Source: Acidimicrobiaceae bacterium
GTDB lineage: Bacteria > Actinomycetota > Acidimicrobiia > Acidimicrobiales > RAAP-2
Assembly: GCA_003155915.1 (NCBI GenBank)
Contig: PMFA01000016.1
Span: forward strand, 108,833 to 158,934
Reading direction: 5' to 3'
Length of the DNA stretch: 50,102 nt
How positions within the stretch are numbered: position 1 is the first letter of the stretch; each line of letters begins with the position of its first letter. The notes beneath the pieces are model-generated. The model did not search any database and had not been told where the DNA came from. It saw nothing but the letters and a program-made list of their open reading frames with translations. The position numbers and the translations under genes are program-made. Of the stretch, positions 25,327-34,069 are shown piece after piece.

Positions 25327-26339
25327 GCCGCGCTTTGCTCGGGACCGTTTCGCAGTTGCAACAGGCGTCGCGCCATGTCGTCGAGTTCGAGTTCGTTCAC
25401 TCGCGCTACCGTCTCTCGCGCGGCGAGCGGAAAGACGTTCAGTCCGCACCGCGATCCCACGATCGCTCCCGTCATCGCCGCGATCGTGTCGCTGTCACCG
25501 CCGAGTGACGCCGCCACTCGACACGCCAACCACGGCTCGTCGCTGAAGGCGCTCGCCACGGCGAAGGCCGCCGGCACCGACTCCCACGTCGCCAGGCTGG
25601 TGCCGACCAGAATCGGCAACAGGTCCACGACACCCTCGGCGTCGAGTCCGCGGACGAGATCGATCGCCCACCGGATTCGCACCGCGACGTCCGCACCGGC
25701 GATCCAGTGACCGCGTCGTGACCCCCGAACCGCCGCGTCGCAGGCGGTGTCGATCATCACCTCGAAGGTGAGACCCTCGACGCCGGCACTCACGGCCCCG
25801 GCGACCGCCGCGGCACCGGCGAGCGCCACGCTCGTGTTGTGCGTCAATCGACTCGCCAGGGCCACGCGCGTGACGAGCTCGTCGAGGTCCAGGGACCGAA
25901 CCGCGATCGCGACCGGTGTGATGCGCATCGCCGCACCGTTGGTGTCGCCCCGACGACCAACCTCTTCGGGATCGCCCCCCGCCAGGAGGGCGTTGATGGC
26001 GCGCTTGGTCGACGGTCCGAGAAGGTCGAGCGACCCCTTGGCCTTCATCGACTCTTCCCACGCGATGAGCGCGTCGGCCCAACTTTGAATGTCGACTTCG
26101 CCGTGTCCGTCGATTAGTTCGCTGGCTAACAACACGGCCTGCTCAGTGTCGTCGGTGATTCGTCCGGCGGTCATGCCCTCGGCGATCGGATGATCGGTCG
26201 GCGCCGGCTCGAAGTCGACCAGGACCTTCCCGAAGACGCTCACGACCTCTTCGCGCGACATCATCTGCGTCGGCATTCCGAGCGCGTCTCCGATGGCGAG
26301 GCCGTAGAGGGCGCCCGCGGCCCGGTCGAACTGCGTCAC
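25323..26339 (-). CDS. ADP-ribosylglycohydrolase family protein
   Basis: A 338-residue all-helical protein of the ADP-ribosylglycohydrolase (ARH/DraG) family, which hydrolyses N- or O-linked ribosyl bonds using two Mg ions. The first metal motif is GRITDDTEQAVLLAS, the middle contains RGDTNGAAMRITP, and the C-terminal motif is LGGDSDTIAAMTGAIVGS; all metal-binding acidic residues are in place. Substrates in the wider family include ADP-ribosyl-proteins, ADP-ribose derivatives and, in some gene-cluster contexts, nucleosides. GTG at 26339 is preferred, with GAGGGGG eight nt upstream; GTG at 26348 is the alternative. It forms a two-gene unit with the downstream PfkB kinase. Confidence 0.9.
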   Translation of the reverse strand: MTQFDRAAGALYGLAIGDALGMPTQMMSREEVVSVFGKVLVDFEPAPTDHPIAEGMTAGRITDDTEQAVLLASELIDGHGEVDIQSWADALIAWEESMKAKGSLDLLGPSTKRAINALLAGGDPEEVGRRGDTNGAAMRITPVAIAVRSLDLDELVTRVALASRLTHNTSVALAGAAAVAGAVSAGVEGLTFEVMIDTACDAAVRGSRRGHWIAGADVAVRIRWAIDLVRGLDAEGVVDLLPILVGTSLATWESVPAAFAVASAFSDEPWLACRVAASLGGDSDTIAAMTGAIVGSRCGLNVFPLAARETVARVNELELDDMARRLLQLRNGPEQSAA

Positions 26340-26480
26340 TGGCTCCACCCCCTCAGCCTACGAAAGCGCGCCCGTGATTACTTACCATTGCCGGGCGCGG
26401 CGTCGAGCAAATCGTCTGCCGTAAGGTGGGCTTCGCATGGAAACGCCGCCGCCCAGTCGCGTCTCGATCGAGACCTACTC

Positions 26481-27791
26481 GTGATCCCGATACTTTCCGC
26501 GACCCAGATGCGCGGGGCCGACGCGCTCGCCGTGCGGGCCCACGGGAGCGACGCCCTGGTCGCCGCGGCCGGGACCGCCGTCGGTCTCGAAGCCCAGTCG
26601 ATCCTCGGCTCGTGCTACGGATCGCGCGTGGCGGTGCTCGTCGGACCGGGCCTCAACGGGGCCGACGGACGCGTCGCGGCCGCGTGGTTGCGTTCTCGCG
26701 GCGCCAAGGTCGACGTCATCGAAACCACGAGCCAACCAAAGGACTTACGGGGTTTCGCGCTCGTGATCGACGCGGCCTTCGGGCTCGGTTGCTCGCGTCC
26801 CTACCAAGCGCCGCGCGTACTAGGCGACGCGGTAGTCCTCGCGGTCGATCTGCCATCGGGCGTCGACGCCGATTCCGGTGCGGTACTCGGTTCTCCGATG
26901 CCGGCTGACGTGACGATGGCCCTCGGCGCGTTGAAGCGAGCTCACGTCACCGGTGTGGCGGCCGCTTTCTGCGGTCAGTTGCGCTTCGCCGGCATGGGTA
27001 TCGTCCAGCACTTCGATGACGGCCTCGTGGAAGACCGCGACCTCGGCACTCTGATCCAACGCGAGCCGGGCGACCACAAATGGACCCACGCGATTCAGGT
27101 GTTCGCCGGATCGACTTTGATGCCCGGCGCGGCCGACCTCGTCGTGCGCGGCGCGTTGGCGGCCGGCGCGTCGATGATCCGGCTCTCGAGTCGGGGCGAC
27201 GTCGCGGAGTTGGTCGACCTCCCGGCCGAAGTCGTGCGCAGCGAGGACTCGAAATTCGAGAAGCGCAGTCGCTGCGTCGTGGCGGGCCCGGGCGTCGGCA
27301 CCGACGGCGTTGACTGGTTGGGCGAGCGGTTGATCGACGTGTCGGTACCAGTCGTGCTCGACGCCGACGGACTGAATCGATCCCTGATTCGCTCGGAGAC
27401 CCCGGACGAACAACGATGGTTGCTCACGCCCCACGAGGGTGAGTTCGCGCGACTGACCGGGGAACCACTTCCGGCCGATCGCCTGGAGGCGGTGCGCTCA
27501 TTCGCGCGCGCCACCAACTGCGTCGTACTGCTGAAGGGTCCGACGACGATAATTGCCGACCGCGACGGTCGAGTGCGCGTCGTGCGATCGGGCACGCCCA
27601 CGCTCGCCACGGCCGGCAGCGGTGACGTTCTTTCCGGGGTGATCGGTGCCACGATCGCCCGGGGCCACGATCCGTTCGAGGCCGCCGCGCTCGGTGCCCA
27701 CCTGCACGGACGCGCCGGCGCGGCGCTGCCGGTCTACGCCAGTGCCTCGGATATTCCGACGGCCGTCAGCGACGTCATCGCCGCGCTCTGA
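26481..27791 (+). CDS. nnr: Bifunctional NAD(P)H-hydrate epimerase / ADP-dependent dehydratase
   Basis: A 436-residue metabolite-repair enzyme. The N-terminal ~190 residues are the YjeF epimerase domain (VGPGLNGADGRVAAAWLRSRG, then VDLPSGVDADSG); the C-terminal part is the ribokinase-like dehydratase (LTPHEGEFARLTG, GSGDVLSGVIGATIARGHDP). It restores hydrated NADH/NADPH to the normal cofactor. It is shorter than E. coli YjeF (515 residues), mainly in the first domain, where the usual NNGGDG reads LNGADG. GTG at 26481 begins VIPILSATQM, the usual family start; no strong ribosome binding site is visible. The upstream open frame to 26190 is antisense to the ADP-ribosylglycohydrolase and is not used. 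Confidence 0.9.
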   Translation: MIPILSATQMRGADALAVRAHGSDALVAAAGTAVGLEAQSILGSCYGSRVAVLVGPGLNGADGRVAAAWLRSRGAKVDVIETTSQPKDLRGFALVIDAAFGLGCSRPYQAPRVLGDAVVLAVDLPSGVDADSGAVLGSPMPADVTMALGALKRAHVTGVAAAFCGQLRFAGMGIVQHFDDGLVEDRDLGTLIQREPGDHKWTHAIQVFAGSTLMPGAADLVVRGALAAGASMIRLSSRGDVAELVDLPAEVVRSEDSKFEKRSRCVVAGPGVGTDGVDWLGERLIDVSVPVVLDADGLNRSLIRSETPDEQRWLLTPHEGEFARLTGEPLPADRLEAVRSFARATNCVVLLKGPTTIIADRDGRVRVVRSGTPTLATAGSGDVLSGVIGATIARGHDPFEAAALGAHLHGRAGAALPVYASASDIPTAVSDVIAAL

Positions 27792-27888
27792 GCGGCGCGG
27801 TCTTTCCCCCAACACGCTGCCTCTCGGGCCGTTCATCGCGACGGCCGGCGACGGAGAGCTCGAGTGTACGGTGAGTAAGGAGGTAGTC

Positions 27889-29094
27889 ATGGAGAAGTCG
27901 CCGGAGACGGTGCTCGAGCACGAAGAAGAGGGCCGGGGCCTTCTCGCTCCGATGACCGTGTCGATCGATGACGACGGACTCGACGAGAACGATCCGCGTC
28001 GCGTCGAAGTCCGCCAGTGGCTGTCCTCGAACCCCAACCCGACGCCCGTGCAACTCGCCCAGGCCGGCCTCGTCGCGCCCCACCTCCCTAAACCCTGGGG
28101 TCTCGGCGCCGACGCCAACCACCAACTCCTCATCGACGACGAACTCAAACGTGCCGACGTGCGACTGCCCATCAACCCCATCGGCATCGGGTGGGCCGGA
28201 CCGACGATCCTCTACGCCGGCACCGAGGAGCAGCAGCAGCGCTGGCTACCCAAGTTGTTGAGCGGTGAAGAGTTCTGGTGCCAGCTCTTCAGCGAACCCA
28301 ACGCCGGGAGCGATCTGGCCTCGCTCAGCACTCGCGCCGAACGCGACGGTGACGAATGGATCGTCACCGGGCAAAAGGTGTGGACCAGTTACGCCCACCT
28401 CGCGACGTGGGGTATCTTGCTCGCGCGAACGTCCAACGAGGGCGCGCCGCAAAAGGGAATCAGCTACTTCATCTGTCCGATGAACGCGCCGGGCGTCACG
28501 ATTCGACCGATCATCGACATCACCGGCGATCACGCCTTCAACGAGGTCTTCCTCGACGAGGTCCGACTGCCGGCGGACTACCTCATTGGCAACGTGAACG
28601 ACGGGTGGCGTCTCGCAAAAGTCACCCTCGGCAACGAACGAGTCTCGCTCTCCGGAGAAGGCGTGCTCTGGGGCCGCGGTCCCACGGCCGCGGACTTGGT
28701 CGAGCTCGTGCGAACGTCTCGCATTGCGCACGACGCGCTCGAACGAGACGAACTCGTGAGGTGTTGGTCGCACGGGGAGATCCTTCGGCTGCTGCGACTT
28801 CGACTCGTCGCCGCCGCCCAGGCCGGACGAGAGCCCGGGGCCGAGGCCAGCGTGCGAAAGGCGCTCGCCGACGACCACGGCCAAGAGGTCATGAACCTCG
28901 CCAATCGCCTCGCCGGTTCGGCGGGGATGCTCGAGGGCCGCGGTCCGGGCGGATCCGACGGCGCCGACGGCAAGGCGTGGGCTTTCGGTTTCCTCTACTC
29001 CCAGGCGTTGACGATCGGCGGCGGTACCTCGGCCGTCCAGCGCAACATCATCGGCGAGCGAGTGCTCGGCCTGCCCAAAGAGCCAGCGCTCTAG
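27889..29094 (+). CDS. Acyl-CoA dehydrogenase, second
   Basis: A 401-residue FAD-dependent acyl-CoA dehydrogenase. The central motif FSEPNAGSDLASLSTRA is followed by GQKVWTSYAHLATW, and the C-terminus has GGGTSAVQRNIIGERVLGLP. It resembles the enzyme at 261 and belongs to the same mycobacterial-type FadE branch, often acting as heteromeric pairs in sterol or branched-acid breakdown. The first 30 residues are acidic and not part of the fold. ATG at 27889 has an excellent AAGGAGG six nt upstream; the frame is open farther into the nnr gene but is not used there. It starts about 100 nt after nnr on the same strand and converges with the ABC-2 genes. Confidence 0.92.
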   Translation: MEKSPETVLEHEEEGRGLLAPMTVSIDDDGLDENDPRRVEVRQWLSSNPNPTPVQLAQAGLVAPHLPKPWGLGADANHQLLIDDELKRADVRLPINPIGIGWAGPTILYAGTEEQQQRWLPKLLSGEEFWCQLFSEPNAGSDLASLSTRAERDGDEWIVTGQKVWTSYAHLATWGILLARTSNEGAPQKGISYFICPMNAPGVTIRPIIDITGDHAFNEVFLDEVRLPADYLIGNVNDGWRLAKVTLGNERVSLSGEGVLWGRGPTAADLVELVRTSRIAHDALERDELVRCWSHGEILRLLRLRLVAAAQAGREPGAEASVRKALADDHGQEVMNLANRLAGSAGMLEGRGPGGSDGADGKAWAFGFLYSQALTIGGGTSAVQRNIIGERVLGLPKEPAL

Positions 29095-29100
29095 TCGCCA

Positions 29101-29880
29101 CTAACGACGCTGCGGTTCCCACGTGAAGTTCATCTGGGCGATCACGAAACTGACCACGCCCCAGATGCCCAGCACGATAAACGGTCGCAGCTCGAGTCCC
29201 GAGCCACCTGGTAGGGCAATGGCGTGTTGCATCCCACTCACGATCGGCTCGAGCGGCAGGTACGTCGAGAAGTTCAAGAGCCACTGCGGGAGCAGGTTGG
29301 GCGCCAAGAAGACGCCGCTGACGAAGCTCAAGATGACGACCGTGAACGGTCCGACCGAGCCGGCCATCTCCGAGGTGGTGATCACCCTCGTGAGCGCGAG
29401 GCCCATGGCAGAGAAGCTGAACACCCCGAGCACCGTGTAGCAGAAGATGGCCACGTACGCGTGCGCGGGCAGTGACAGGTGGTAGCCGAAGATCGAGACT
29501 GCGATCATCACGATATTGAGGGCGAGTGAGGTCACGAACAGATACAGGATCTCACCGGCGAGAAAGACGCCCGCCGGCATCGGTGTACCGCGAAAGCGTT
29601 TCAGCCAACCGGCCTCGCGAGCGCCGACGATTGCCACGAGGATCCCGGTGAAGGTGCCGAGCATCACCCCGTAGGTGGTGAGTCCCCCGGTGTAGAAGGC
29701 GATCGTCGAGATGTTGTGTCCGTCGACCGGAATCGTCTTGAATTTTCCACCGAACACCGAGTTGAAGAGCGCGAGGAAACCGACCGGCATCAAGACGCCG
29801 AAGATGACCGTTCGCGCACTACGCATATAGGCAACCAGGTCGTACTCGGCCTGGCGCAGGGTCAGTCGGATGAATCTCAC
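29101..29880 (-). CDS. ABC-2 type transporter permease
   Basis: A 259-residue membrane protein with six predicted helices, of the ABC-2 exporter permease type used in drug, lipid or polysaccharide export. Typical features are the first helix after a short cytoplasmic N-terminus (RSARTVIFGVLMPVGFLALF), REAGWLKRFRGTPMP as the coupling region, and FVSGVFLAPNLLPQWLLNFS before the last helix. GTG at 29880 overlaps the ATPase stop by 4 nt (GTGA), so both are made from one transcript. Substrate is unknown; daunorubicin-type antibiotic export is a common annotation for such pairs, but not specific. Confidence 0.9.
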   Translation of the reverse strand: MRFIRLTLRQAEYDLVAYMRSARTVIFGVLMPVGFLALFNSVFGGKFKTIPVDGHNISTIAFYTGGLTTYGVMLGTFTGILVAIVGAREAGWLKRFRGTPMPAGVFLAGEILYLFVTSLALNIVMIAVSIFGYHLSLPAHAYVAIFCYTVLGVFSFSAMGLALTRVITTSEMAGSVGPFTVVILSFVSGVFLAPNLLPQWLLNFSTYLPLEPIVSGMQHAIALPGGSGLELRPFIVLGIWGVVSFVIAQMNFTWEPQRR

Positions 29881-30782
29881 TCCGGGTCCCCCGTGACGTC
29901 GAGAAAGACGTCGTCGAGCGTCGGTCGAACGACCTCGAAATCGACCAGCTCGATGCCCGCGCGCTCGACGTACTGCAGCAGTCGAAGCAACTCGGCTTGC
30001 GCGTTGGCCAACGTCGCCGAGGCGACTTCCCCTTGCACGTTGAACTCAATGCCGGCCTCTCGCGACAAGGTCCCGACGTCGAGTCCGTCGACGACGCTGA
30101 ATCGCAGCGTCGTCGCACCGGCCAGCGCGATGAGTGACGTCGACGTGCCCTCGGCGACGATGCGACCGGCCGCCAGGATCGCGATCCGATCGCAGAGGTG
30201 CTGGGCTTCTTCCATGTAGTGCGTCGTCAACAGAATCGAGGTCCCCGCCGAACGCAGTCCCTCGAGCATCGTCCAGAACTCTCGGCGAGCCGACGGGTCG
30301 AAGCCGGTCGTCGGTTCATCGAGGAAGAGCAGTTCCGGCGAGCCGATGATGCCGAGGGCCACGTCGACCCGACGGCGCTGTCCGCCGGAGAGTCGTCCGA
30401 TACGCGTGGACGCTTTGTCGCTGAGCCCGACGAGTTCGAGCGTCTCAGCGACGCTCCTGGGATGTGAGAAGAAGCCGGCGAATAGTTTGACGGTCTCGGT
30501 GACCGTGTGGAGGGGGTCGAAATCCGAGTCTTGCAAGACGAGTCCGATCCGGTCCTTCCAAGCGCCGCCCCCTTTCTTGGGGTCGACACCGAGCACCTGG
30601 ACCCGACCCTGGTCGGGAGACTGATAGCCCTCGAGGATCTCAACCGTCGTCGTCTTGCCCGCGCCGTTCTTGCCCAGGAGGCCGAAGATCGCACCGCGTT
30701 CGACGCTGAAGGACACGTCGTCCACGGCGGTGAGCGAACCGAATCGCTTGGTGAGTCCCGCAACCTCTATGACGTTGGCCAT
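29877..30782 (-). CDS. ABC transporter ATP-binding protein (DrrA/CcmA type)
   Basis: A 301-residue ATPase partner of the ABC-2 permease. Walker A is LGKNGAGKTTTVE, the signature LSGGQRRRVDVALGI, and Walker B LLFLDEPTTGFDPSARREFW. The ~80 residues after the ATPase core form the extra C-terminal domain (ATTLRFSVVDGLDVG onward) seen in multidrug exporters of this type. ATG at 30782 follows CGGAGG by five nt and replaces a longer frame up to 30938. A TATACA box about 30 nt upstream could be the -10 element. It is the first gene of the two-gene operon and diverges from mscL. Confidence 0.92.
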   Translation of the reverse strand: MANVIEVAGLTKRFGSLTAVDDVSFSVERGAIFGLLGKNGAGKTTTVEILEGYQSPDQGRVQVLGVDPKKGGGAWKDRIGLVLQDSDFDPLHTVTETVKLFAGFFSHPRSVAETLELVGLSDKASTRIGRLSGGQRRRVDVALGIIGSPELLFLDEPTTGFDPSARREFWTMLEGLRSAGTSILLTTHYMEEAQHLCDRIAILAAGRIVAEGTSTSLIALAGATTLRFSVVDGLDVGTLSREAGIEFNVQGEVASATLANAQAELLRLLQYVERAGIELVDFEVVRPTLDDVFLDVTGDPE

Positions 30783-30953
30783 CGAATCCTCCGCGACGTG
30801 CAGCATGTATAGCATCGGCGTTTGAACGATACGTGATGACTTTGACGATTTGCACGCGATGGTCCGCCATCCGGGTCGTGGCGTCGACGCATTTGATAAG
30901 AATCGTGGTTGGAAACGGAGCCGGGTTCGCTCGGACACGACGAAGGAGACACC

Positions 30954-31367
30954 ATGAAGGGGTTCAAGAGTTTCTTGATGCAGGGCGAGTTGGTGGTGAT
31001 CGCCGTGGGCCTCGTGGTCGCGCTGGCCTTCAGTACGCTCATCAAGGCGTTTTCTGACAACATCATCACGCCCGTGATCAACTCCTTCGCGGGCGGCGGC
31101 TCGTCGGGCAAGGGACTCGGTTGGACGCTGAACGGCCAGCGCATCGACATGGGCGCCTTCATCTCAGCGATCGTCTACTTCGTGGTCTTCATGGCCGTGG
31201 TCTACTTCGTCATCGTCGTGCCCTATCGCCGTTACATGCAGCGGCGCGGGACGACGGTCTTCGGTGCACCGGCGCCGTCCAAGACCTGTCCGAGTTGCTT
31301 GTCGGCTGGCCTGCCGATCGCCGCCACGAAGTGCAAGTTCTGCTCGAGCGACGTTCCCGTCGAATAG
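30954..31367 (+). CDS. mscL: Large-conductance mechanosensitive channel MscL with C-terminal zinc ribbon
   Basis: A 137-residue protein. Residues 1-100 are a MscL channel subunit: the amphipathic N-terminus MKGFKSFLMQGELVVIAVGL, the pore helix with ALAFSTLIKAFSDNIITP, a short periplasmic loop (GGGSSGKGLGWTLNGQR) and the second helix. It opens under membrane tension to release solutes in osmotic downshock. Residues 110-131 form a zinc ribbon (CPSC at 112-115, CKFC at 127-130) in place of the usual charged C-terminal helix bundle. ATG at 30954 has AAGGAG seven nt upstream. It converges with marR, 22 nt apart. Confidence 0.92.
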   Translation: MKGFKSFLMQGELVVIAVGLVVALAFSTLIKAFSDNIITPVINSFAGGGSSGKGLGWTLNGQRIDMGAFISAIVYFVVFMAVVYFVIVVPYRRYMQRRGTTVFGAPAPSKTCPSCLSAGLPIAATKCKFCSSDVPVE

Positions 31368-31389
31368 CCGTCGCGCCCGCGAGGCAGGT

Positions 31390-31833
31390 TCAACCCTCTC
31401 GGGACAACTTCTCCAACGCCGGCAACGCCATCTCCAAACGGTTCCGCTCGGCGGGGCTGAGCCGTTCGAGTCGAGAGCTCAGTCCGATGGTGCGTTCACT
31501 CCAAAGCGCGGTGAGCACGACTCGGCCGTGATCTGAGAGTTCGACGAGCGACGCGCGCTTGTCTTCGGGGTCGTCGGTCCGCTTCAACAGATCGAGCTCC
31601 TCGAGGCTCGCGACGACCCTCGTGGCCACCGGCGCGCCGACCGACTCGAACGCCGCGAGGGCGCTGATGCGAAGCGGGCCGAACTCATCGATGCTCGCCA
31701 GCGCCGAGACCTGCGACGGCGACAACGCGGTGCTGCCCTGGTGGCGAAGGGCTCGGGCCAAGCGCACCATGACGAGTCGCAGGCGCGCGGCCGTTTCGAC
31801 CGATCGTTCGGATTCAACTACAACGGACTTCAT
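31390..31833 (-). CDS. MarR-family transcriptional regulator
   Basis: A 147-residue winged-helix regulator. The core has [21 protein letters not shown], the recognition helix [21 protein letters not shown] and the wing [18 protein letters not shown], which includes the conserved DxR wing motif. It likely represses the transporter operon in which it lies: its ATG overlaps the DHA2 stop codon by 4 nt (ATGA), and a perfect palindrome sits in front of that operon. MarR proteins are released by small phenolic or drug ligands. No Cys-based sensing is apparent. Confidence 0.92.
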   Translation of the reverse strand: MKSVVVESERSVETAARLRLVMVRLARALRHQGSTALSPSQVSALASIDEFGPLRISALAAFESVGAPVATRVVASLEELDLLKRTDDPEDKRASLVELSDHGRVVLTALWSERTIGLSSRLERLSPAERNRLEMALPALEKLSREG

Positions 31834-33599
31834 TGCACCACTTCGCTTTCCAGGGCAATCTCTCCCGGTATGGCGCTCGACGTCGCGGCCGCGTCACCGA
31901 GATGCTCGCGCATCGACTGGTCCTCGTGAACGTAACGCTTGCCACGAAGGGCCGAGGCCAGCGCGCCGATGATCGACATCACGACCGCCGCGCCGAACAC
32001 GATCTCTAGACCGTGGTGGAACGAACTCTCGATGAGGTCAGGGAAGAAATGCTTGCCCGTGAGGATCAACCACTGTGCGTGATTGACGTGCGTCGACGCT
32101 TGTGAGCCGAGCAGGTTCTTCAGAGGGTTCTTCCCGAGGAACGCGGAGAACAGACTGCCCACCGGCGGCAGGTTCGCGATGGCGTGGGCCTGGGTCGCGC
32201 CGACACCGTGGGCGCTGAGCCCCTTGAACATGGCCTTAGGGAGCGTGTTCGTGAGACCCACGATCATCAACGAGAAGAAAACGCCGATGGAAAGGACGAA
32301 GCCGGTATTCATGAACGCCGCCTGAATCCCGGCCGCTCCGCCTCGCTCTTCGGCGGGCACGCTGTTCATGATCGCCGCCTGGTTCGGCGCGGAGAACATC
32401 CCACCGCCGACGCCGTTGAAGAACACCATGATGGCGAAGACCCAGTAACTGAAGTTGGTGGGTACGAGCAGCAACCCGACGAAGCTCGCACCGAAGACCA
32501 ACATGCCCCCCGTCGAGAGGATTCGAGCACCGTGGCGGTCCGACAGGTAACCCGAGATAGGTCCGGCGAACAGGAATCCACACGTCAACGGCAAGAGGTA
32601 GATGCCGGCCCACAGCGGCGTCGCGGAGTACGCGTAGCCGTGCAAGGGCAACCAAATGCCCTGGAGCCAGATGATGAGCATGAACTGCAGGCCGCCGCGC
32701 GAGATCGCCGCCAGGAATCCGGCCGTGCTGCCCGTGGAGAAGGCCCGCATCTTGAAGAGTCGCAGGTTGAACATCGGTGACTCCACGCGGTTCTCGATGA
32801 TGAAGAACGCGACGAGGAACACCACCCCGATGAGAAAGGCGCTGAGTACACGCGGCGACGTCCACCCCATGGAGTGCTGCAGGTAGGGCTGGATGCCGTA
32901 GACGATGCCGACGAGAATCGACGTGAGTCCGACCGCGAAGGTGAGGTTGCCCCACCAGTCGATCTTGGCGGCCGCGCGCTTCCCGTTATCGCGAAGGCTG
33001 TGGTAGCCCCAGATCGTGCCCAAGACGCCGAAGGGAACCGAGACCCAGAACACGAGACGCCAGTCGACGACCGAGAGCAGTCCGCCCGCGATCAGTCCGA
33101 TGAAGGATCCACCGATCGCCGCGACCTGATTGATGCCCATCGCCATTCCTCGCTGGTCCGACGGGAACGCGTCGACGAGAATCGCGCTCGAGTTCGCGAA
33201 GAGCATCGCGCCACCGACTCCCTGGACCAGGCGCCAGAGCACGAGCCAGAGCGCGCCGCTGCCGCCGTGATAGGGATCCAGCGCGAGCAACACCGAGGCG
33301 AAGGAGAACACGGCGAAGCCGAGGTTGTAAATGCGAACGCGACCCATGATGTCGCCGAGACGGCCGAGGCTGATCACGAGCACCGCGGTCACGAGGAGGT
33401 AGCCCTGCAAGAGCCACAACAGATAGCCCACATTGCCCGCCGACAATGGATTGATGCCGATGCCGCGAAAGATCGCCGGCAGCGAGATCAGAATGATCGA
33501 CGAGTTGATGGTCGCCATGAAGACGCCGAGGGTCGTATTGGTGAGAGCGATCCACTTGTAACGGTCGCCGTGCGTGGGGTCCAGGATTTTGGGTGCCAT
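31830..33599 (-). CDS. DHA2-family multidrug efflux transporter (MFS)
   Basis: A 589-residue major facilitator with about fourteen transmembrane helices (DHA2, drug:H+ antiporter-2). N-terminal helix 1 region reads [19 protein letters not shown], helix 2-3 loop [19 protein letters not shown], and motif C-like [21 protein letters not shown] follows. The C-terminal end is a cytoplasmic tail rich in charged residues. ATG at 33599 is preferred to the frame opening at 33707. It is first in the operon with marR, and the palindrome at 33623-33640 lies 24 nt upstream, so drug-inducible control is likely. The drugs exported are unknown. Confidence 0.92.
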   Translation of the reverse strand: MAPKILDPTHGDRYKWIALTNTTLGVFMATINSSIILISLPAIFRGIGINPLSAGNVGYLLWLLQGYLLVTAVLVISLGRLGDIMGRVRIYNLGFAVFSFASVLLALDPYHGGSGALWLVLWRLVQGVGGAMLFANSSAILVDAFPSDQRGMAMGINQVAAIGGSFIGLIAGGLLSVVDWRLVFWVSVPFGVLGTIWGYHSLRDNGKRAAAKIDWWGNLTFAVGLTSILVGIVYGIQPYLQHSMGWTSPRVLSAFLIGVVFLVAFFIIENRVESPMFNLRLFKMRAFSTGSTAGFLAAISRGGLQFMLIIWLQGIWLPLHGYAYSATPLWAGIYLLPLTCGFLFAGPISGYLSDRHGARILSTGGMLVFGASFVGLLLVPTNFSYWVFAIMVFFNGVGGGMFSAPNQAAIMNSVPAEERGGAAGIQAAFMNTGFVLSIGVFFSLMIVGLTNTLPKAMFKGLSAHGVGATQAHAIANLPPVGSLFSAFLGKNPLKNLLGSQASTHVNHAQWLILTGKHFFPDLIESSFHHGLEIVFGAAVVMSIIGALASALRGKRYVHEDQSMREHLGDAAATSSAIPGEIALESEVVQ

Positions 33600-33622
33600 G
33601 AGTCCAATTTTGTGAGATCTAG

Positions 33623-33640
33623 TTGCTTGACTGCAAGCAA
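33623..33640. promoter_or_regulatory. Putative MarR operator of the efflux operon
   Basis: Perfect 7-bp inverted repeat TTGCTTG-ACTG-CAAGCAA. On the minus strand TATACT (33646-33641), a good -10 box, directly abuts it, so the palindrome covers the expected transcription start of the DHA2-marR operon. Position and symmetry fit repression by the MarR encoded in that operon. Confidence 0.6.
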
Positions 33641-33763
33641 GTATAACCAGGCACTCCCCTGACGACGACGCCAGATAACCAATGTCAATGTTCCCCTGAC
33701 ATGGCACGTCACGACGCCGAACGCCGTAAGTTGGCTACAGAACCTGAACGAGAAGGGAATCGA

Positions 33764-34042
33764 GTGGCACACGCCAAACTCACCGGACATCATCTGGTTA
33801 CCGCAGAGAAGATCCTCAGTCACCCCGCGAGTCACAACGTCGAGTGGCACGACGCAGCCGCACTCTTAGCGGAGATTGGCTCGATCACCGAAGGAAGCAA
33901 CGGCCGCTTCACCGTAACGCTCGGCGACGAGACGCAAGTCTTCGATCGGCCCCGCGGCAAGGACCTCGATACTCAACAGATCGTGGATCTTCGAAAGATG
34001 CTCAAGACAGCCGGCTTCTCGCTCGAGAACATTCACGAGTAA
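33764..34042 (+). CDS. Small conserved-looking protein of unknown function
   Basis: A 92-residue soluble protein. The order HHLVTAEKILSHP, VEWHDAAALLAEIGSITEG, RFTVTLGDETQVFDRPRGK and VDLRKMLKTAGF suggests an alpha-beta-beta-beta-alpha arrangement that resembles HicA-like or dsRNA-binding-like small domains, but I do not claim a toxin: no HicB-like partner is adjacent. GTG at 33764 with AAGGGA upstream is chosen; the open frame begins at 33701. Similar short proteins occur widely in actinobacteria to my knowledge, without known function. It is divergent from the efflux operon and converges with the ACP-acyltransferase gene. Confidence 0.75.
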   Translation: MAHAKLTGHHLVTAEKILSHPASHNVEWHDAAALLAEIGSITEGSNGRFTVTLGDETQVFDRPRGKDLDTQQIVDLRKMLKTAGFSLENIHE

Positions 34043-34069
34043 GCGGCGACTCGGCGGACCCGTCGCGTT

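Noticed and set aside
24553-25710. 385-residue open frame on the plus strand
   Set aside because: Antisense shadow of the second PfkB and the ADP-ribosylglycohydrolase; its residue pattern is Arg/Glu/Asp-rich without any fold.
33764-34042. HicA-type toxin
   Set aside because: Only a loose resemblance in strand/helix order; the catalytic His context is unconvincing and no HicB antitoxin gene is adjacent.
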